DNA of 64,000 nucleotides from the NCBI RefSeq assembly GCF_000346465.2, contig NC_034012.1, positions 14,405,119 through 14,469,118 on the forward strand. Direction: 5' to 3'. The position numbers were made by a program, and so were the translations under genes. Origin of the DNA: Prunus persica. Taxonomy: Eukaryota; Streptophyta; Magnoliopsida; Rosales; Rosaceae. Within the stretch, counting starts at the first letter, position 1. Every line of letters starts with the position of its first letter. Below are positions 33,201 through 43,640 of the stretch, one piece after another. The notes under the pieces are model-generated. The model ran no database searches. It saw only the letters and a program-made list of their open reading frames with translations, and was not told where the DNA came from.

Positions 33201-33719
33201 TCGCAGGTTTGTGTCATCGATAAAGTCATTGAAGTTTTTCATACTACTTGTCATCCTACCTCCGTTAGATTTCTCAGATACAAACCTAACCACGTTAAAA
33301 TCTCCCCCAATACACCACTTGTTACCACACAAGCCGAACAACCCCGCTAATTCCTCCCAAAATCTTCTTCTATCCCTAGGATGACAAGGGCCATAAATAC
33401 ATGATAGCCACCAATCCCCCTCAGAAGCGTCCAAAATTCTTATAGAAACAGAGAATTCCCCAATTTCAAAGTCAGAAATGGAGATAGTTTGAGAATTCCA
33501 CATCACCACAATCCCACCAGACCTACCCCTTGAAGGGGCATACACCCACTCTTTGAATCTATACCCTCAAACACCAGCTGCAAGTCTTCTATCAAAAACT
33601 TCTTTCTTAGTCTCATGCAAAATAACAATATCTGGATTTACTCGTAACAACTGCTCCTTCACCACCACCCTTTTCCTTTTGCTCCCGAGACCTCTCACAT
33701 TCCAAGATATGATATTCAT
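30206..33719 (-). pseudogene. LINE ORF2: endonuclease, reverse transcriptase, zf-RVT
   Basis: It starts at ATG 33719 with the APE-type endonuclease (MNIISWNVRGLGSKRKRV, NPDIVILHETK, CIYGPCHPRDRRRFWEEL, WCIGGDFNVV, SDHYPI). The RT follows (FICLIPKM, YQGAFVQGRQILDA, VFKIDLEKAYDHVEW, GLRQGDPLSPFLF, catalytic FADDTIFF), then the zinc-binding zf-RVT domain (WCALCNKAGESVDHLLLHC). It has a TGA in the endonuclease (near 33570), a frameshift near 33120, a TAG for Trp near 32318, and a frameshift near 30600. It is therefore inactive. Confidence 0.9.
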
Positions 33720-35984
33720 TAATTTAACTTGACCTCCCTCTTAAGCAAAGTAGACTGCACACTATCCACTTCCGGTTCGACCCTAGTCAAACTCCGTTTC
33801 CCCTTCCTGCCAGATTCACCATTTGATCGGCTAGATTTCGAGAGGCACCCAAGTAATAACTGCTTCCTAATGGGAACCATCGTGAGATTCAGCTTGGCCA
33901 TAATCCGGGAATGTTTCTCCTCCCCCAACCTCTTTCTTTTGCTGTAACTCACAAATTCAGTTTCTTTAGTCTTCTCTCTTACCATCCCACCACCATTGCT
34001 CCCCTCAATGTCTTGTGAATTCAAAGGCACAGCATCTCCGCCCCTTTTCTTACCTGGCACCTTATCGTCGCCATCCTCGTTGCCTTCCGCACAATTTTTA
34101 TCCTCCAGCCCACCATGACCCTTCAAAACCATCCCATCAGTCAGCCCAGTCAGAATTCTAGCAACAGACCCGTCGTCGCATTCAATTACATCAATTGTCT
34201 CCTCTACCTCAGATGGGAGATTGTCCTCCTCAATCCCGACTGAAGCGATTGATCTGCCATCCACAGAATCACACAATTCATCCCCCTGTCTCTCTTCAGC
34301 CATAGTTGCAAACTCCCCTCCGTGTCCAGGTCGCACATCGTGAGTGAAGGAGACGCACCGTCTTCTAGATAGATTCCTTCTTCCACTTAAAATACAGAAC
34401 TTGGATCTAAATCTGGTTTCATGTTGAGCGGGTCCGGCCCAACTCCCATTACCCTAAAAGTTTGTTATTGGATCGCAATTACCTCCAGGTCCAGAGTTAG
34501 ATAAGGAATTAATTGCAGGATTGGGCTCAGAAATGGCTTCCGAAATAGGCCCAATTTTTGGGCCTGAATTAATAGCCCATGTGCCGGATTTTTTAACAAC
34601 CAACTTGGTTGACCTTCTGACGAGATCTACTGGAAATTGACAAGGCTTCGTAGTTGGCTCCAGCTGTGGAGCCTGCGACCCAGGTAATCTGCCGATCCCA
34701 CAGATCCCACTTCCGCATTCTAATGTTCCAGCCGCCAATCTATCGAGATCCTTCTCTGTACCTTCGAAGTTCCGCTTCTCGATGTGATTGCCCCTTTCCC
34801 CCTCCACATGGGTTGAAAAAATATCCCCAGGATTGAAAAGACCGCCACCGTCGCTTGGTTCCACTAGTTTCCGGCCACCCGCCATTTTAGGCGGAGGGAT
34901 CCAGGAGTTTGTGGGCCTAATCGCAGGAAATAAAGGTCTAATCTTCACAAATAGCTCTCTAATCCTTCATTAAGAATCACAATCTCGGGAAGAAATCCGA
35001 CTTGATTTTTTCGGGTTTTGATTCTTGCTTCGAACATAAACTTGAAGTTTTCCGTCCTCTTGTCCAATTCAATCAACCCCCCACATTCATTCCCAATATG
35101 TTCGAAGAAATCTTTTCTCCACCAGTGCATAGGAAGACCAGAGACCCCAAGCCAGCCTCCAAAGCTAACAATTTTAGGGATATTATTTTCTAGACCACGT
35201 TCCCAACTATATAAAAGTACGTCTGTTTGTCCCTCCACCCCCAGCTTACTAGTGCTACTAACTCTCATAGCCTCCTCTTTACTATCACAAACAAAAAAGG
35301 CCCTGTTAATCTGGTATGGAAATAGTTCAACCTCTTTATCTAACCAACTTGTTAGGGCCATCCTGATATCACTCCAAGATTGATGTAGAACTTGCCTCTC
35401 ACAGGCCACCACCCAACTCCAGTTCGAATTCCCAACCGTAGTGTTGTTCTCAGTAACTGTCCTTTCTAGCCCCCTCTCACTTTCTACCGCCTCCTTGTAA
35501 GTTTTCCCACTGATCTACCTTTGCCACTCGAAGCGAAACAATCAGCTTCGGCCGCTGGGTTGACCTTGTTCGAGTTGATTCTCCCTGCCAATATGATCTC
35601 TAAGTTTTCTTTCAATAAAAGCCATCCGAAGTTGTTTCGACCCTGAGGAACAACCACAGACCTAACTACTCTATGTACGCATTTCGTCAGTCGCATATGA
35701 AGACCCTTTCCATTATTAAGCTTTTCCATCCATACTTGATAAGAATCTCCCTTATACTGTCGGAAAAATCTCTGTTATTTATTTTCCAAAAGCTTCTGCA
35801 GCTCTCTGACCAGCCAATTCACACATCTAAGCTCAAGAGAAACATGGAACACACGCGCTCTAACCTTCTCTGTAATCAAGATTGATCCTCCATAGGAGAG
35901 GTCATCAACCTTGATTCTGAATTCCTTAGCTTCAATATTAAAAAACCTAGGCAAGTGTCTAACACTCACCGCACCCCCTCCCAC
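33719..35984 (-). pseudogene. LINE ORF1 (gag-like, DUF4283 type)
   Basis: The N-terminal part (FNIEAKEFRIKVDDLSYGG, ARVFHVSLELRCVNWLVREL) resembles plant L1 ORF1/DUF4283. A central part reads LTSWLDKEVELFPYQINRAF and FGGWLGVSGLPMHWW. A basic, Ser-rich C-terminus ends at 33719. Several stops and frame changes interrupt it (near 35775, 35490, 34950 and 34450). ORF1's TAA and ORF2's ATG overlap as TAATG. Confidence 0.75.
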
Positions 35985-36106
35985 TTTCTCTCTCTCGCAG
36001 GCCGCTCATGTCTCTCCAATCCACACACCTTTGATATATCATATGGTTATTGTAGTGAAGCATGTATATATGATGCCTACATGTAGCATATTATTTGATA
36101 TCTTAC

Positions 36107-37237
36107 CAAATTATCCTCGAGTACAGTGTTGACGTCATCCCACGACCTGCTATCTTTATACTCCGAGACATTCTCACTAACCCACAATCTGCTGCATTTG
36201 CCTGGCTCAAAAGATTCTCCATGAACAATTCTCCAACCCATTTGTTGTAGTAAATCATGCATCCATAGTCTGTTTCCTTTATTAATTTTAACTAGACATT
36301 TATCCTGGAGGACCCTAATACCGATTGTTGGATGAAAGTGACAAGCATCCACAATTTTACCTACACGATTGTGATCCTCTCCTTTGAAGAAACATGCAAT
36401 GTCCAAGAAGATTTGCTTCTCTATTTCCTCTAATCCATCGTAACTTATTTGAAGTGCAGGAAAAATGTCTTTGTCATCAGGATATTCTTTCAGTTTAGCA
36501 AATTTACTCTCCCATTGAGCTACCGTTTCCCACACAAGGCGCCACCCAGAACTTCAAGAGCCAAAGGGAGGCCATTGCTATATTTGGCAAAACCCTTGGA
36601 CAGCTTTGTGTAGTCATCAGCCATCTCATGGCCTTTCTTGAAGGCTTTCTTACTGAAGAGCTGAAAGGCTTCTTCATCGTTCAGTTTCTCAACCTCAAAT
36701 ATATGGTGCGCTCCATATACCTTCAACAATTGCTCATTTCTAGTCGTTATAATGACTCTACTTCCTCGACCCAACCAATCATTTCCAACTAAAGCTTGTA
36801 TTTGTTTCTGATGATCAACATCGTCCAGAACGATAAGCACCTTTTTAGTATGCAGTTGTCTCTTCAATGAACTCATTCCCATATGGACATTATGTATGTC
36901 ATCCCCGGAGCCACGGAGGAGTTTTTCAAAAAGAACGTTCTGTAAGGAAATTAGACCCTGTTTTTCAGATTCCTTTCTGACATCGGGAAGAAAGTGGCTA
37001 GTTTGAAACTGGTTGCGGATCTTGTTATACACTAGTTCCGCCAGAGTTGTCTTGCCAATGCCCCTCATCCCCCAAATCCCTATGGTACGAACATCATCAC
37101 GCTCTTTTAGATCCAACAACGACTCCATTTTCTCTATACGAGGACCCATTCCAATTAAATCTTCACTAAATGACGGTATGCAGTGTAATATAGTTGAAAT
37201 CTTCTCGGCTATTGCTTGAGTAACTTCTGCTTCCTTA
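36107..37237 (-). pseudogene. TNL exon 2: NB-ARC domain, one-base deletion
   Basis: The acceptor CTGTTTTTAG ends at 37238 and the donor TTG then GTAAGA lies at 36107/36106. Motifs in order: P-loop GMRGIGKTTLA, kinase-2 VLIVLDDVD, RNBS-B GSRVIITTRN, GLPLALEVLGG, then in the next frame DIACFFKGEDHN and MHD-type LWMHDLLQQMGW. The frame breaks after LCGKR: a TAG follows, and VAQWESKFAKLKEYP resumes one base off near 36524. Adding one base gives the phase required at exon 3, so a single deletion (or a sequencing error) explains it. This exon alone would end the receptor before the LRRs. Confidence 0.9.
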
Positions 37238-37291
37238 CTAAAAACAGAATACAGATTGGATATTTTATAAAGCCTAGATAAGCCAATGATT

Positions 37292-37551
37292 AAGAAAACT
37301 ATATATAAACCAAGGTGGTTGGTGTGAGTGGTTCGGCACTCTTATTCCTTAAGAGAAGGTCAGGGGTTCGACCCCTGCTCTCGTATGGAGTCACCACTTC
37401 GGCCAGCACTTTACCCTTTACGGGCCGACCTGGTGTGAGCGGGGATTAGTCTGGGTTGTGGTTAAGGCTTAAAGGTGCCATCCATAGTTGGGGCACATCC
37501 AGGACCACCTCATGGTTCATACCAAAAAAAAAAAAGAAAACTATATATAAA
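37292..37551 (+). mobile_element. tRNA-derived SINE in TNL intron 1
   Basis: The body at 37310-37533 carries an A box region (GGTGTGAGTGGTTC, 37321-37334) and a good B box GGTTCGACCCC (37365-37375), and ends in an A-run (about 37523-37535). A target duplication AAGAAAACTATATATAAA flanks it at 37292-37309 and 37534-37551 (18 bp, the first A's shared with the tail). It lies in the first TNL intron, antisense to the gene. Confidence 0.9.
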
Positions 37552-37682
37552 TCCAAAAGCATCAGTGCTAATTTTTTTTTTTATCATAGTAATTTTTATA
37601 TATAATCTACACAAAGAAATCATGAAATCATTAGATCAACAATGCAACAAAAGTGCAATAGTCGAAAGAAAATGAACCTAAT

Positions 37683-37694
37683 GCTCTGATACCA
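37683..37694 (-). other. Primer-binding site of LTR copy B
   Basis: TGGTATCAGAGC on the minus strand, the exact complement class of initiator Met-tRNA, starts three bases after the LTR's CA end and is followed by ATTAGGTTCA. Confidence 0.85.
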
Positions 37695-38529
37695 AGCTGA
37701 CAGGACCCGCCCAGGAATTTCCCGAAAACTGAAGCAGACCTCGTCTTAATTCCGACATCTTCCCGATGTCGGGCCCACTTACTAAGAAATCGAGACTTTC
37801 TACCAAAATTTTGGCAAAGTCTCCCCTGTAATTTAAGCAATCCCAACAAAAATTACTCAACCTGCAACATACATAAAATAAAAATCTCAACCAACAGCAT
37901 GCTTTCATAACTCTAGAAGTCATACTAGAATGGCCTCCGGCCTCACAAGTAAAATCTACCATGGGCGATACAGAGCATCTACTAAAATTTAGATTATAAG
38001 AACAGTTGAGTAGAAGAAATTACTCAATTCCTAACTAGAAAGATTCACAGTTCGAGCCTCATACACCACTTGCACGCTTCCTGGAGCAACTACTGGCTGG
38101 GGGCGCAAAACAGAAAACATGTGAGTGGACAAAAACCAGATTGGCAGTTAAAAACAATATAATAACCCCACCATGTAAAAATAATGCTCAAGTCATGTAG
38201 GTTCACAATTCAATATTTAATTACTCAAAACATTATTCATTAACAACTCTTCAAAATACAAATTATCTCCTTCATAAACCACATTCTCTCAATCTTACAA
38301 CTCCTGTCAACCCACTGAAAAACTCAAATTCTTCACTCACTCAACTATACGTATACATATAAATATATATACATATATATAAATATAACTATAAATAGCT
38401 ATACGATATACTCATCACACCACCTAGGTACCGGGGAAACAATCCAACTGGGGGACTGTTTGACTAGTCCGCAGGATTTCTAGGTGCTATCCTGCGTCTA
38501 GGGTTGAGCGGTCCAACCGACGAAACTCC

Positions 38530-38690
38530 AAAGCTCCCACACCGGAACATCCAACGCCATGTGTAGCTCCCAAACTATGTCCTACGCGTGCAGACTGGAT
38601 CATCACACACCGGAACATCCAACGCCATGGTGATGACCCTAAACACTATACAAGGTCTTTCCATACGCCGGAACATCCAATGCCGCGAGT
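38530..38690. repeat. Hairpin motifs in LTR copy B
   Basis: Three degenerate copies of CCGGAACATCCAACGCCA. One is enclosed by TCATCAC/GTGATGA (about 38601-38634), another by an ACAC/GTGT stem (about 38539-38563). This is the counterpart of the array in copy A, with fewer units. Confidence 0.75.
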
Positions 38691-38800
38691 GAGACTGATA
38701 ACTGGGGAAGGTACTTACATAGTGTAATCATACAACTTCTCTCAAAATCAAATTCTTCCACAACACCCTTCAACAACCCAAGTATCTCGTCTATAGAGAA

Positions 38801-38812
38801 TATATAAATATA
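38801..38812 (-). promoter_or_regulatory. TATA-like tract of LTR copy B
   Basis: TATTTATATA on the sense strand, about 110 bp before the first hairpin, matching the arrangement in copy A. Confidence 0.35.
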
Positions 38813-40336
38813 CTTCCCCACAACCCATATAAAATGCACTCTCAAAACCCACAATGCCAAACTCACAATATATTGCCAAGCGCTATACAACCATCATAAT
38901 CAACTCATGAATATAATATATATTCAATAATCCATTAAAACATTATGCAAAAATCTTTCATCAATTAAAACCATGCATATGATTGAAAACAAAGTCCACT
39001 CACAAATATTCCCACGCTGCCTGACCACGTGAAGGTCCTGCCGACTGAGTACGTTCAGTCGAAACACCTATTTCAAGATACGAACCGTTAATTAATATAA
39101 AATTACGCCGAAGCGGAAATCACAAATTAAATGCTTAAATCCCCAAAATCCCAATACGTGCACGTTGAAGAAGGTATCCTAAAGTCCGATTACAGGTTTA
39201 GGAATCGTTCACGATTTTACGGTTATCGCTAACCTGCAAACTTTGCATTAATGAATCGGAACATCCGGGGCTCCGATTCATAATTCGTGAAGTCTCATAC
39301 GATCCTAGGAATACCTAGAACAACATATTTTAATTCGGAAAAGATCTAACGGTTGGAACCTATCGAACCCAGATAACGCACAATATGCAAAAATCCGTTT
39401 GATAGTCAAACGACATCCGAATTGAGATCCGCGAATTCCTATGCGCTCGTGACAACCTAAGGATCTCATCGGGTTAAATTGCAGCTTCACCAGCCTCGCC
39501 CACGCGCCGCCACACGCGCCGGCAGCGCGTGGGTGTGTAGAGTAATTCCGGTGACTGAAAAACTCCACACCCGAGCTCACCCTTCCTACCCTAGCTTCTA
39601 CTTAAGGTCAGGATCACTTCATTCAACTACGGGAAGGTCCAATTCGGGCAGCAACTGGCCAGAATTTCACTTTGAAATCCGGCCAAAACCTAGGTTTTCA
39701 AAATCAAATCCTACCCAGCAAATCGATCCAAACTTATACAACAGTCAGCTAGAACTCGAAAAATGGATGAGAAATCATACCTCACTCACCGGGTTTGGGT
39801 GGCGGAGGCGGCGGCGCGACGGCGGGAAAACTCCGATTCAAATCAGTCGAGCTTGCAGCCGGAGTTCGTTGTTTCCGACTGGGAAAACGAGCTAGACTTG
39901 ATCGCGACGTCAAGGTGGATCGATCGGGACCGGTCTCGTGTCCTGCCGTGGCCGGAGCTGAGAGAACCGAGGAGAGAGAGAGTCGATGTCGGGGAGAGAG
40001 AGAGACTGAGAAGAGAGAGAGTGTCGAGCGCGTGGGAGGAGAGAGAAAGAGCTGAGGTGAAAAATGGAAATCTGATTTTTGCTCTAATCCTTTTCGAAAT
40101 ATTTACAAGTTTGCCACTGATAATATTTTGCTCGTAACTTTTTCGTTACAACTCCGATTCAAGCCTACCGCGTGTCTACGAATTCGTCTCAGTACCACCT
40201 ACCCAGAAATACCATTTGTGGTCCCAAAATCCTTCCGGATAAGAAAGTGACCAATTTACCCCTACCCAAAGGGTAAATTCGTAACTTATTTTAAATCAAT
40301 TAAAATAGACACTTAATTTGGAGTCGGGGTGTTACA

Positions 40337-41090
40337 AATGAAACGGAGTTTTGTGAAAACAATTTAAAACCTCAGGGAGTGTTCATGTAATTTCAAAAAT
40401 CTCAAGGAGTTTTGTGAAAAAGCCGAAAACCTAAGGGGGTATTAGTGTAAATAACTCTTAAGAATTTGCCGTATATAAATAATTTTGTGTTTGTCGCAAA
40501 TATGTAGTGTGTTAAATCTTTGTTGTAGGTAGATATTAGTGATCTAAGAAGTAAATAGTTCTCTAACAAAAAAAAGAAGAGTAAATAGTTGGAAAATGTG
40601 GATAATATACTTTGTGTCATAATCTTCACAAATTTGTGATTGCTTTTATAATTACGTTAAATTTCTTTCTAATCTTTGTTATAGAGGTTGGTTAATTCGC
40701 ACCTGTTGGTAAGGTGATTTCATATGTCTGTTAGTGCTGACCCTTTTTTTTTGGGTATGTGAAGTGCATCCAGCAACCATTAAAGCATTGAACATTCGAA
40801 ATTCAAACTTCAGTATACAAAATGCCTTAAATCTAGAATTTAAAATTAATTTTTCTTATACCTCAAAGGGAAAAATCGACATAAAAAACTTATGTAATAA
40901 AGTATTTGGACTGAAATTAAAAAATTAAAAAATTTCGGGTTAAGATATATCTAAAAGCTAATTAATGTGCCATGCATCAAGTTCAAGTTTGAATTTTCTG
41001 TTAATTGAAGGTGATATAATATATTTTTGTTAATAGGCATATATAAGATTACTTTAAATTTTCAAGTAATTGAAGAAGTTAACTAGGTAC
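40337..41090 (-). other. Remaining TNL intron 1
   Basis: AT-rich, no gene. It lies between the LTR and the TIR exon donor (AG then GTACCT at 41090). Confidence 0.7.
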
Positions 41091-41578
41091 CTGTCTTTAT
41101 CCAGAACCCATCCCCGGATATCGGCTATTTCCCCTAAAGCTTTCCTCCACTTGTCCACCTTCTCCATATTGCCCTTGAAATTTTCTTCATGTTTAGCAAA
41201 GGCCTGGCTAAAGTTTCCAGTTTGATTTCTCACCTCGGATGGTTTGATGTGGTAGAAAACCGGGAAAATTTCGCGTTCCTTCTCTTTCTTGCACTCAACA
41301 ATAATATGCGCAAGTTCATCTAAACACCATCCTGAAGAAGCATAGTCCTCTGAAAGAATGACCACGGCAAATCTAGATTCTTCAATTGCTTTCAACAGTA
41401 CTGGGCCAATGGATTTTCCCCTCTTCAGGTTTTCCTCATCCCTAAAGGTACGAATTCCTTTCTGGATCAAAGCAAGGTACAAATGGTCCGTAAAACTAGT
41501 TCGGGTGTCTTCACCCCTAAAACTGAGAAACGCATCATGCGTCCATATAGTAGGGGTTGAAGAAGCAGAGGAAGCCAT
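41091..41578 (-). pseudogene. TNL exon 1: TIR domain
   Basis: ATG at 41578; 162 codons plus two bases. TIR motifs: DAFLSFRGEDTRTSFTDHLY, FRDEENLKRGKSI, LLKAIEESRFAVVILSEDYA, SGWCLDELAHI, FPVFYHIKPSEVRNQTG. The Glu of AIEES is the position of the catalytic residue in TIR NADases (family knowledge). The spliced join restores DKDSKEAEVTQAIAEKI. This exon is open and could on its own encode a TIR-only protein (read-through gives 174 residues). Confidence 0.95.
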
Positions 41579-42009
41579 TTAGGTGCTGATGAATGGGTCA
41601 CAGAAGAAACGTAAGAAGACGAAGAAGAAGAAGATCGAGCAGGAAGGAGATGGAAGGGGAAACTTTTTTTTTTTTTTTTTTGGAGCAGATGCTTCTATAA
41701 AAGGGGAACTTCATTGATAGCTAAAAGGCAGCTGAATAATTAAGTTGCTCAAGTGATACTTACGAGTTGCTTTGAGCGAACAAGGCTTGAATTAGGGTTT
41801 GGGATTGCTGTGCTTAAATACAAAGCAGCTTTAAAAAAAAATTCTGCCGGCAAAAGTGTTTGGTAAAGTTGTGGGAGCCGGCTTATTTAAAAAGTTGAGG
41901 TCATCGACGGCAGTATTTCGAACCAGGTGAGAACTTGATTTTGAAAGCTGATTGTTTGTCTTTTCTGTCAAATTCAAGAGTTAATTCGGAAAATTTTCAC
42001 ATAATTTTT
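41579..42009 (-). promoter_or_regulatory. TNL upstream region
   Basis: Contains a GAAGAAG-rich 5'UTR-like stretch (41600-41660) and an 18-base T-run on plus (41664-41681). No TATA box in the correct orientation could be named with confidence. Confidence 0.3.
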
Positions 42010-42341
42010 AAAAAGATTTTTATCACAAATAATCTCTGAAGTTTGTCAAATTATCACTTTTGATTTTTTATATATTTTTTTGGGCATTATTGGTCCATTA
42101 TGTTACGCTTCACACATCAATTTAGTCCCGCCATTTTCATTATATTGCTGACGTGGATGCCACGTAGAGTAAACAATGTTTTAAATATTTTGTGTTTGAT
42201 CACAAATGGTTCTTGAGGTTTACGAAATTATCATTTTGGTCTTTTATATTTTTTAAAAGAAAATTGTTTAACATTTAAAATCTTTTAGAAAAAATTTAAT
42301 TTAAAATTTAAAAAATTTCTAGACATAATTTGTTTTTTATT

Positions 42342-42520
42342 CAAATGCACTTGGTATGTTATTATTGAACATGCAGGGTTCATATACATGTTACGTCAAA
42401 TTCGTTACGTTCTGTTGAAATTGCTATTAAATTGATGAAAATTTCAACAAAATCTAACGAATTTGACGTGATATATGTGTGGAGCTTACATGTCCAATAA
42501 TAAAATGCCAAGGAAATTTG
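42342..42520. repeat. Foldback (81-bp arms) within the left arm
   Basis: 42342-42422 and 42439-42520 are inverted copies around a 16-bp spacer. The inner part GTCAAATTCGTTA..TGTTGAAATT is nearly perfect. Confidence 0.8.
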
Positions 42521-42959
42521 AATTTTTAAAAAATTTATGTTCTGAAATTTTTATCTCTTTTTAAACCCTAAATTTTTAAAAAATATATATTTTAAATGTT
42601 AAATTATTTTTTAAAAGGATTAGAGCTTTTCAACAAAACCTAATGGATTTGACGCAACATGTGTGTGGAGCATACATGTCCATTAATGACATGCCAAGTG
42701 GATTTGAATTAAAAAAATGGATTAACATCAAAAGACTCCCTAAAAGTTTGGGGTCATTCTCAATATAGGCCCCCGAGTTTCAATTTCATTAATTTACACT
42801 CCATGATTTCAAATCTAACCAATTTAAGCCTTTAATTAAGTTGATTATTTAATCAGACGTTAACTGATGACATGTCCACTGTAGGACTCACTAATTTCTT
42901 TAAAAAAATTAATAAATCAATTATATAATATAATAAAATAACATTAAAAAAATTTATAA

Positions 42960-43310
42960 AATAAACCTTCCTCTCTTTGTCCCTCCCTTTCTCTTCTTCC
43001 CACTTCTCCTCCCAGCTCTCCCACCCCATCCCCCCTCCCCGTCCGACGAATCCAGCCACCCGCACCTCCTCTTCAAAGCGCTGCTCCGCCATATACTACT
43101 CCTTCGAGCTCGTACAACTCGGAGGCTGAGGACGAATGATGGTGTATCCCGCTCTTCGAAGAAGAACTTCTTCAATGGCGGCTGCAAAGAGGAAGACGAC
43201 GCGGCAGACTTCCGTCCTCGGCAGAATTGCCGTTTTTGGCGTCGGCAAAGAGGAGATGCCGGTTGAAAATCGAAGGCGGATCCTTCTTGATTGCTAGCAA
43301 CCAACAAAAG
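42960..43310. other. GC-richer interior of the inverted-repeat element, possible captured gene piece
   Basis: This stretch and 49119-49305 have a more coding-like composition than the arms, as seen in Pack-MULEs. The open frames (for example VGVFPGSSRSYDDRDSIVGG on plus at 49143-49202) match no family I recognise. Confidence 0.35.
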
Positions 43311-43376
43311 AAGCCAAAAAAAAAAGAATTAATAGCCCATGTCAAAAGAAAAACATGAACAGATCAGAGAAAAAAC

Positions 43377-43576
43377 TGTCAGGCCGTTATCTTAATTATG
43401 ACTGCATATAATTGCTTGCAGCTGTTATGCTATTATTATTATATTGTAGTAACTGATATGGCAGCTGTTATGCTATTATTATTATATTGTAGTAACTGAT
43501 AAGTTTACGTTTATGTTCCTGTGTATAAAGAGATTGTAATATTAGTTTTGATTATATAGAAAACTCAGTTTCTACA
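43377..43576 (+). repeat. Copia 2 5' LTR
   Basis: Short LTR with internal 40-bp direct duplication and a GTGTATAAAGAG TATA-like site near 43521. It ends at CTACA directly before the PBS. Confidence 0.9.
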
Positions 43577-43588
43577 TGGTATCCAGAG
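43577..43588 (+). other. Copia 2 primer-binding site
   Basis: TGGTATCCAGAG, one base off the Met-tRNA complement. Confidence 0.85.
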
Positions 43589-43640
43589 CCTAAAGTTTTC
43601 CTTTCTTTTTTTTTTTCTCCTTTTCTTTTTCTTTCTGTCG

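Larger units (their letters stand above)
29966..36023 (-). mobile_element. L1-type LINE in TNL intron 2
   Basis: A full-length-looking non-LTR retrotransposon of about 6.06 kb on the minus strand, flanked by a 16-bp target duplication (29950-29965 and 36024-36039). The 3' end is an A-run then a TA tract (29966-29991 on plus). It carries ORF1 (35984-33719) and ORF2 (33719-30206), both broken. It sits between the NB-ARC and first LRR exons, in gene-sense orientation, and enlarges that intron from about 0.2 kb to 6.3 kb. Confidence 0.95.
37698..40336 (-). mobile_element. 5' LTR (2.64 kb) of a truncated gypsy-type element, copy B, in TNL intron 1
   Basis: Minus-strand sense: TGTAACACCCCGACTCC at 40336 to CGGGTCCTGTCA at 37698, then the PBS. 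Only a short internal stub can follow before the SINE at 37551; gag, pol and the 3' LTR are missing. It aligns with copy A over its length (for example GAACATCCGGGGCTCCGATT versus the A-copy equivalent near 8272; the GC hairpin at 39499-39533). The flanks differ (AATGA on the right), as expected when one end is deleted. Confidence 0.85.
12515..41578 (-). pseudogene. TIR-NB-LRR resistance gene with five post-LRR (PL/C-JID) exons, disrupted
   Basis: Nine exons on the minus strand: TIR 41578-41091; NB-ARC 37237-36107; LRR 29838-29566; LRR 29457-28399; PL1 28160-27486; PL2 27341-26705; PL3 about 26600-26094 continued at 14637-14184; PL4 14104-13463; PL5 13303-12515. Splice sites and phases agree between neighbours: TIR ends in phase 2, and NB-ARC to PL1 join in phase 0. 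The intact product would be about 2,200 residues, against roughly 900-1,300 for common TNLs. Five repeated PL exons is the architecture I know from Prunus Ma, a root-knot-nematode resistance gene. TNLs are intracellular immune receptors whose TIR domain has NADase activity. Breaks: one-base deletion near 36524 (end of NB-ARC GLPLAL region), one near 26983 (PL2), a frame change near 26210 (PL3), and an 11.5-kb Copia insertion within PL3. The orthology to Ma is inferred from exon plan, not from an alignment. Confidence 0.85.

Noticed and set aside
37310..37380. A functional tRNA gene
   Set aside because: A and B boxes are present but no cloverleaf or acceptor stem follows; poly(A) tail and target duplication show a SINE.
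41691..41702. TATA box for the TNL gene
   Set aside because: TATAAAA is on the plus strand; the gene is on minus, so the orientation is wrong.
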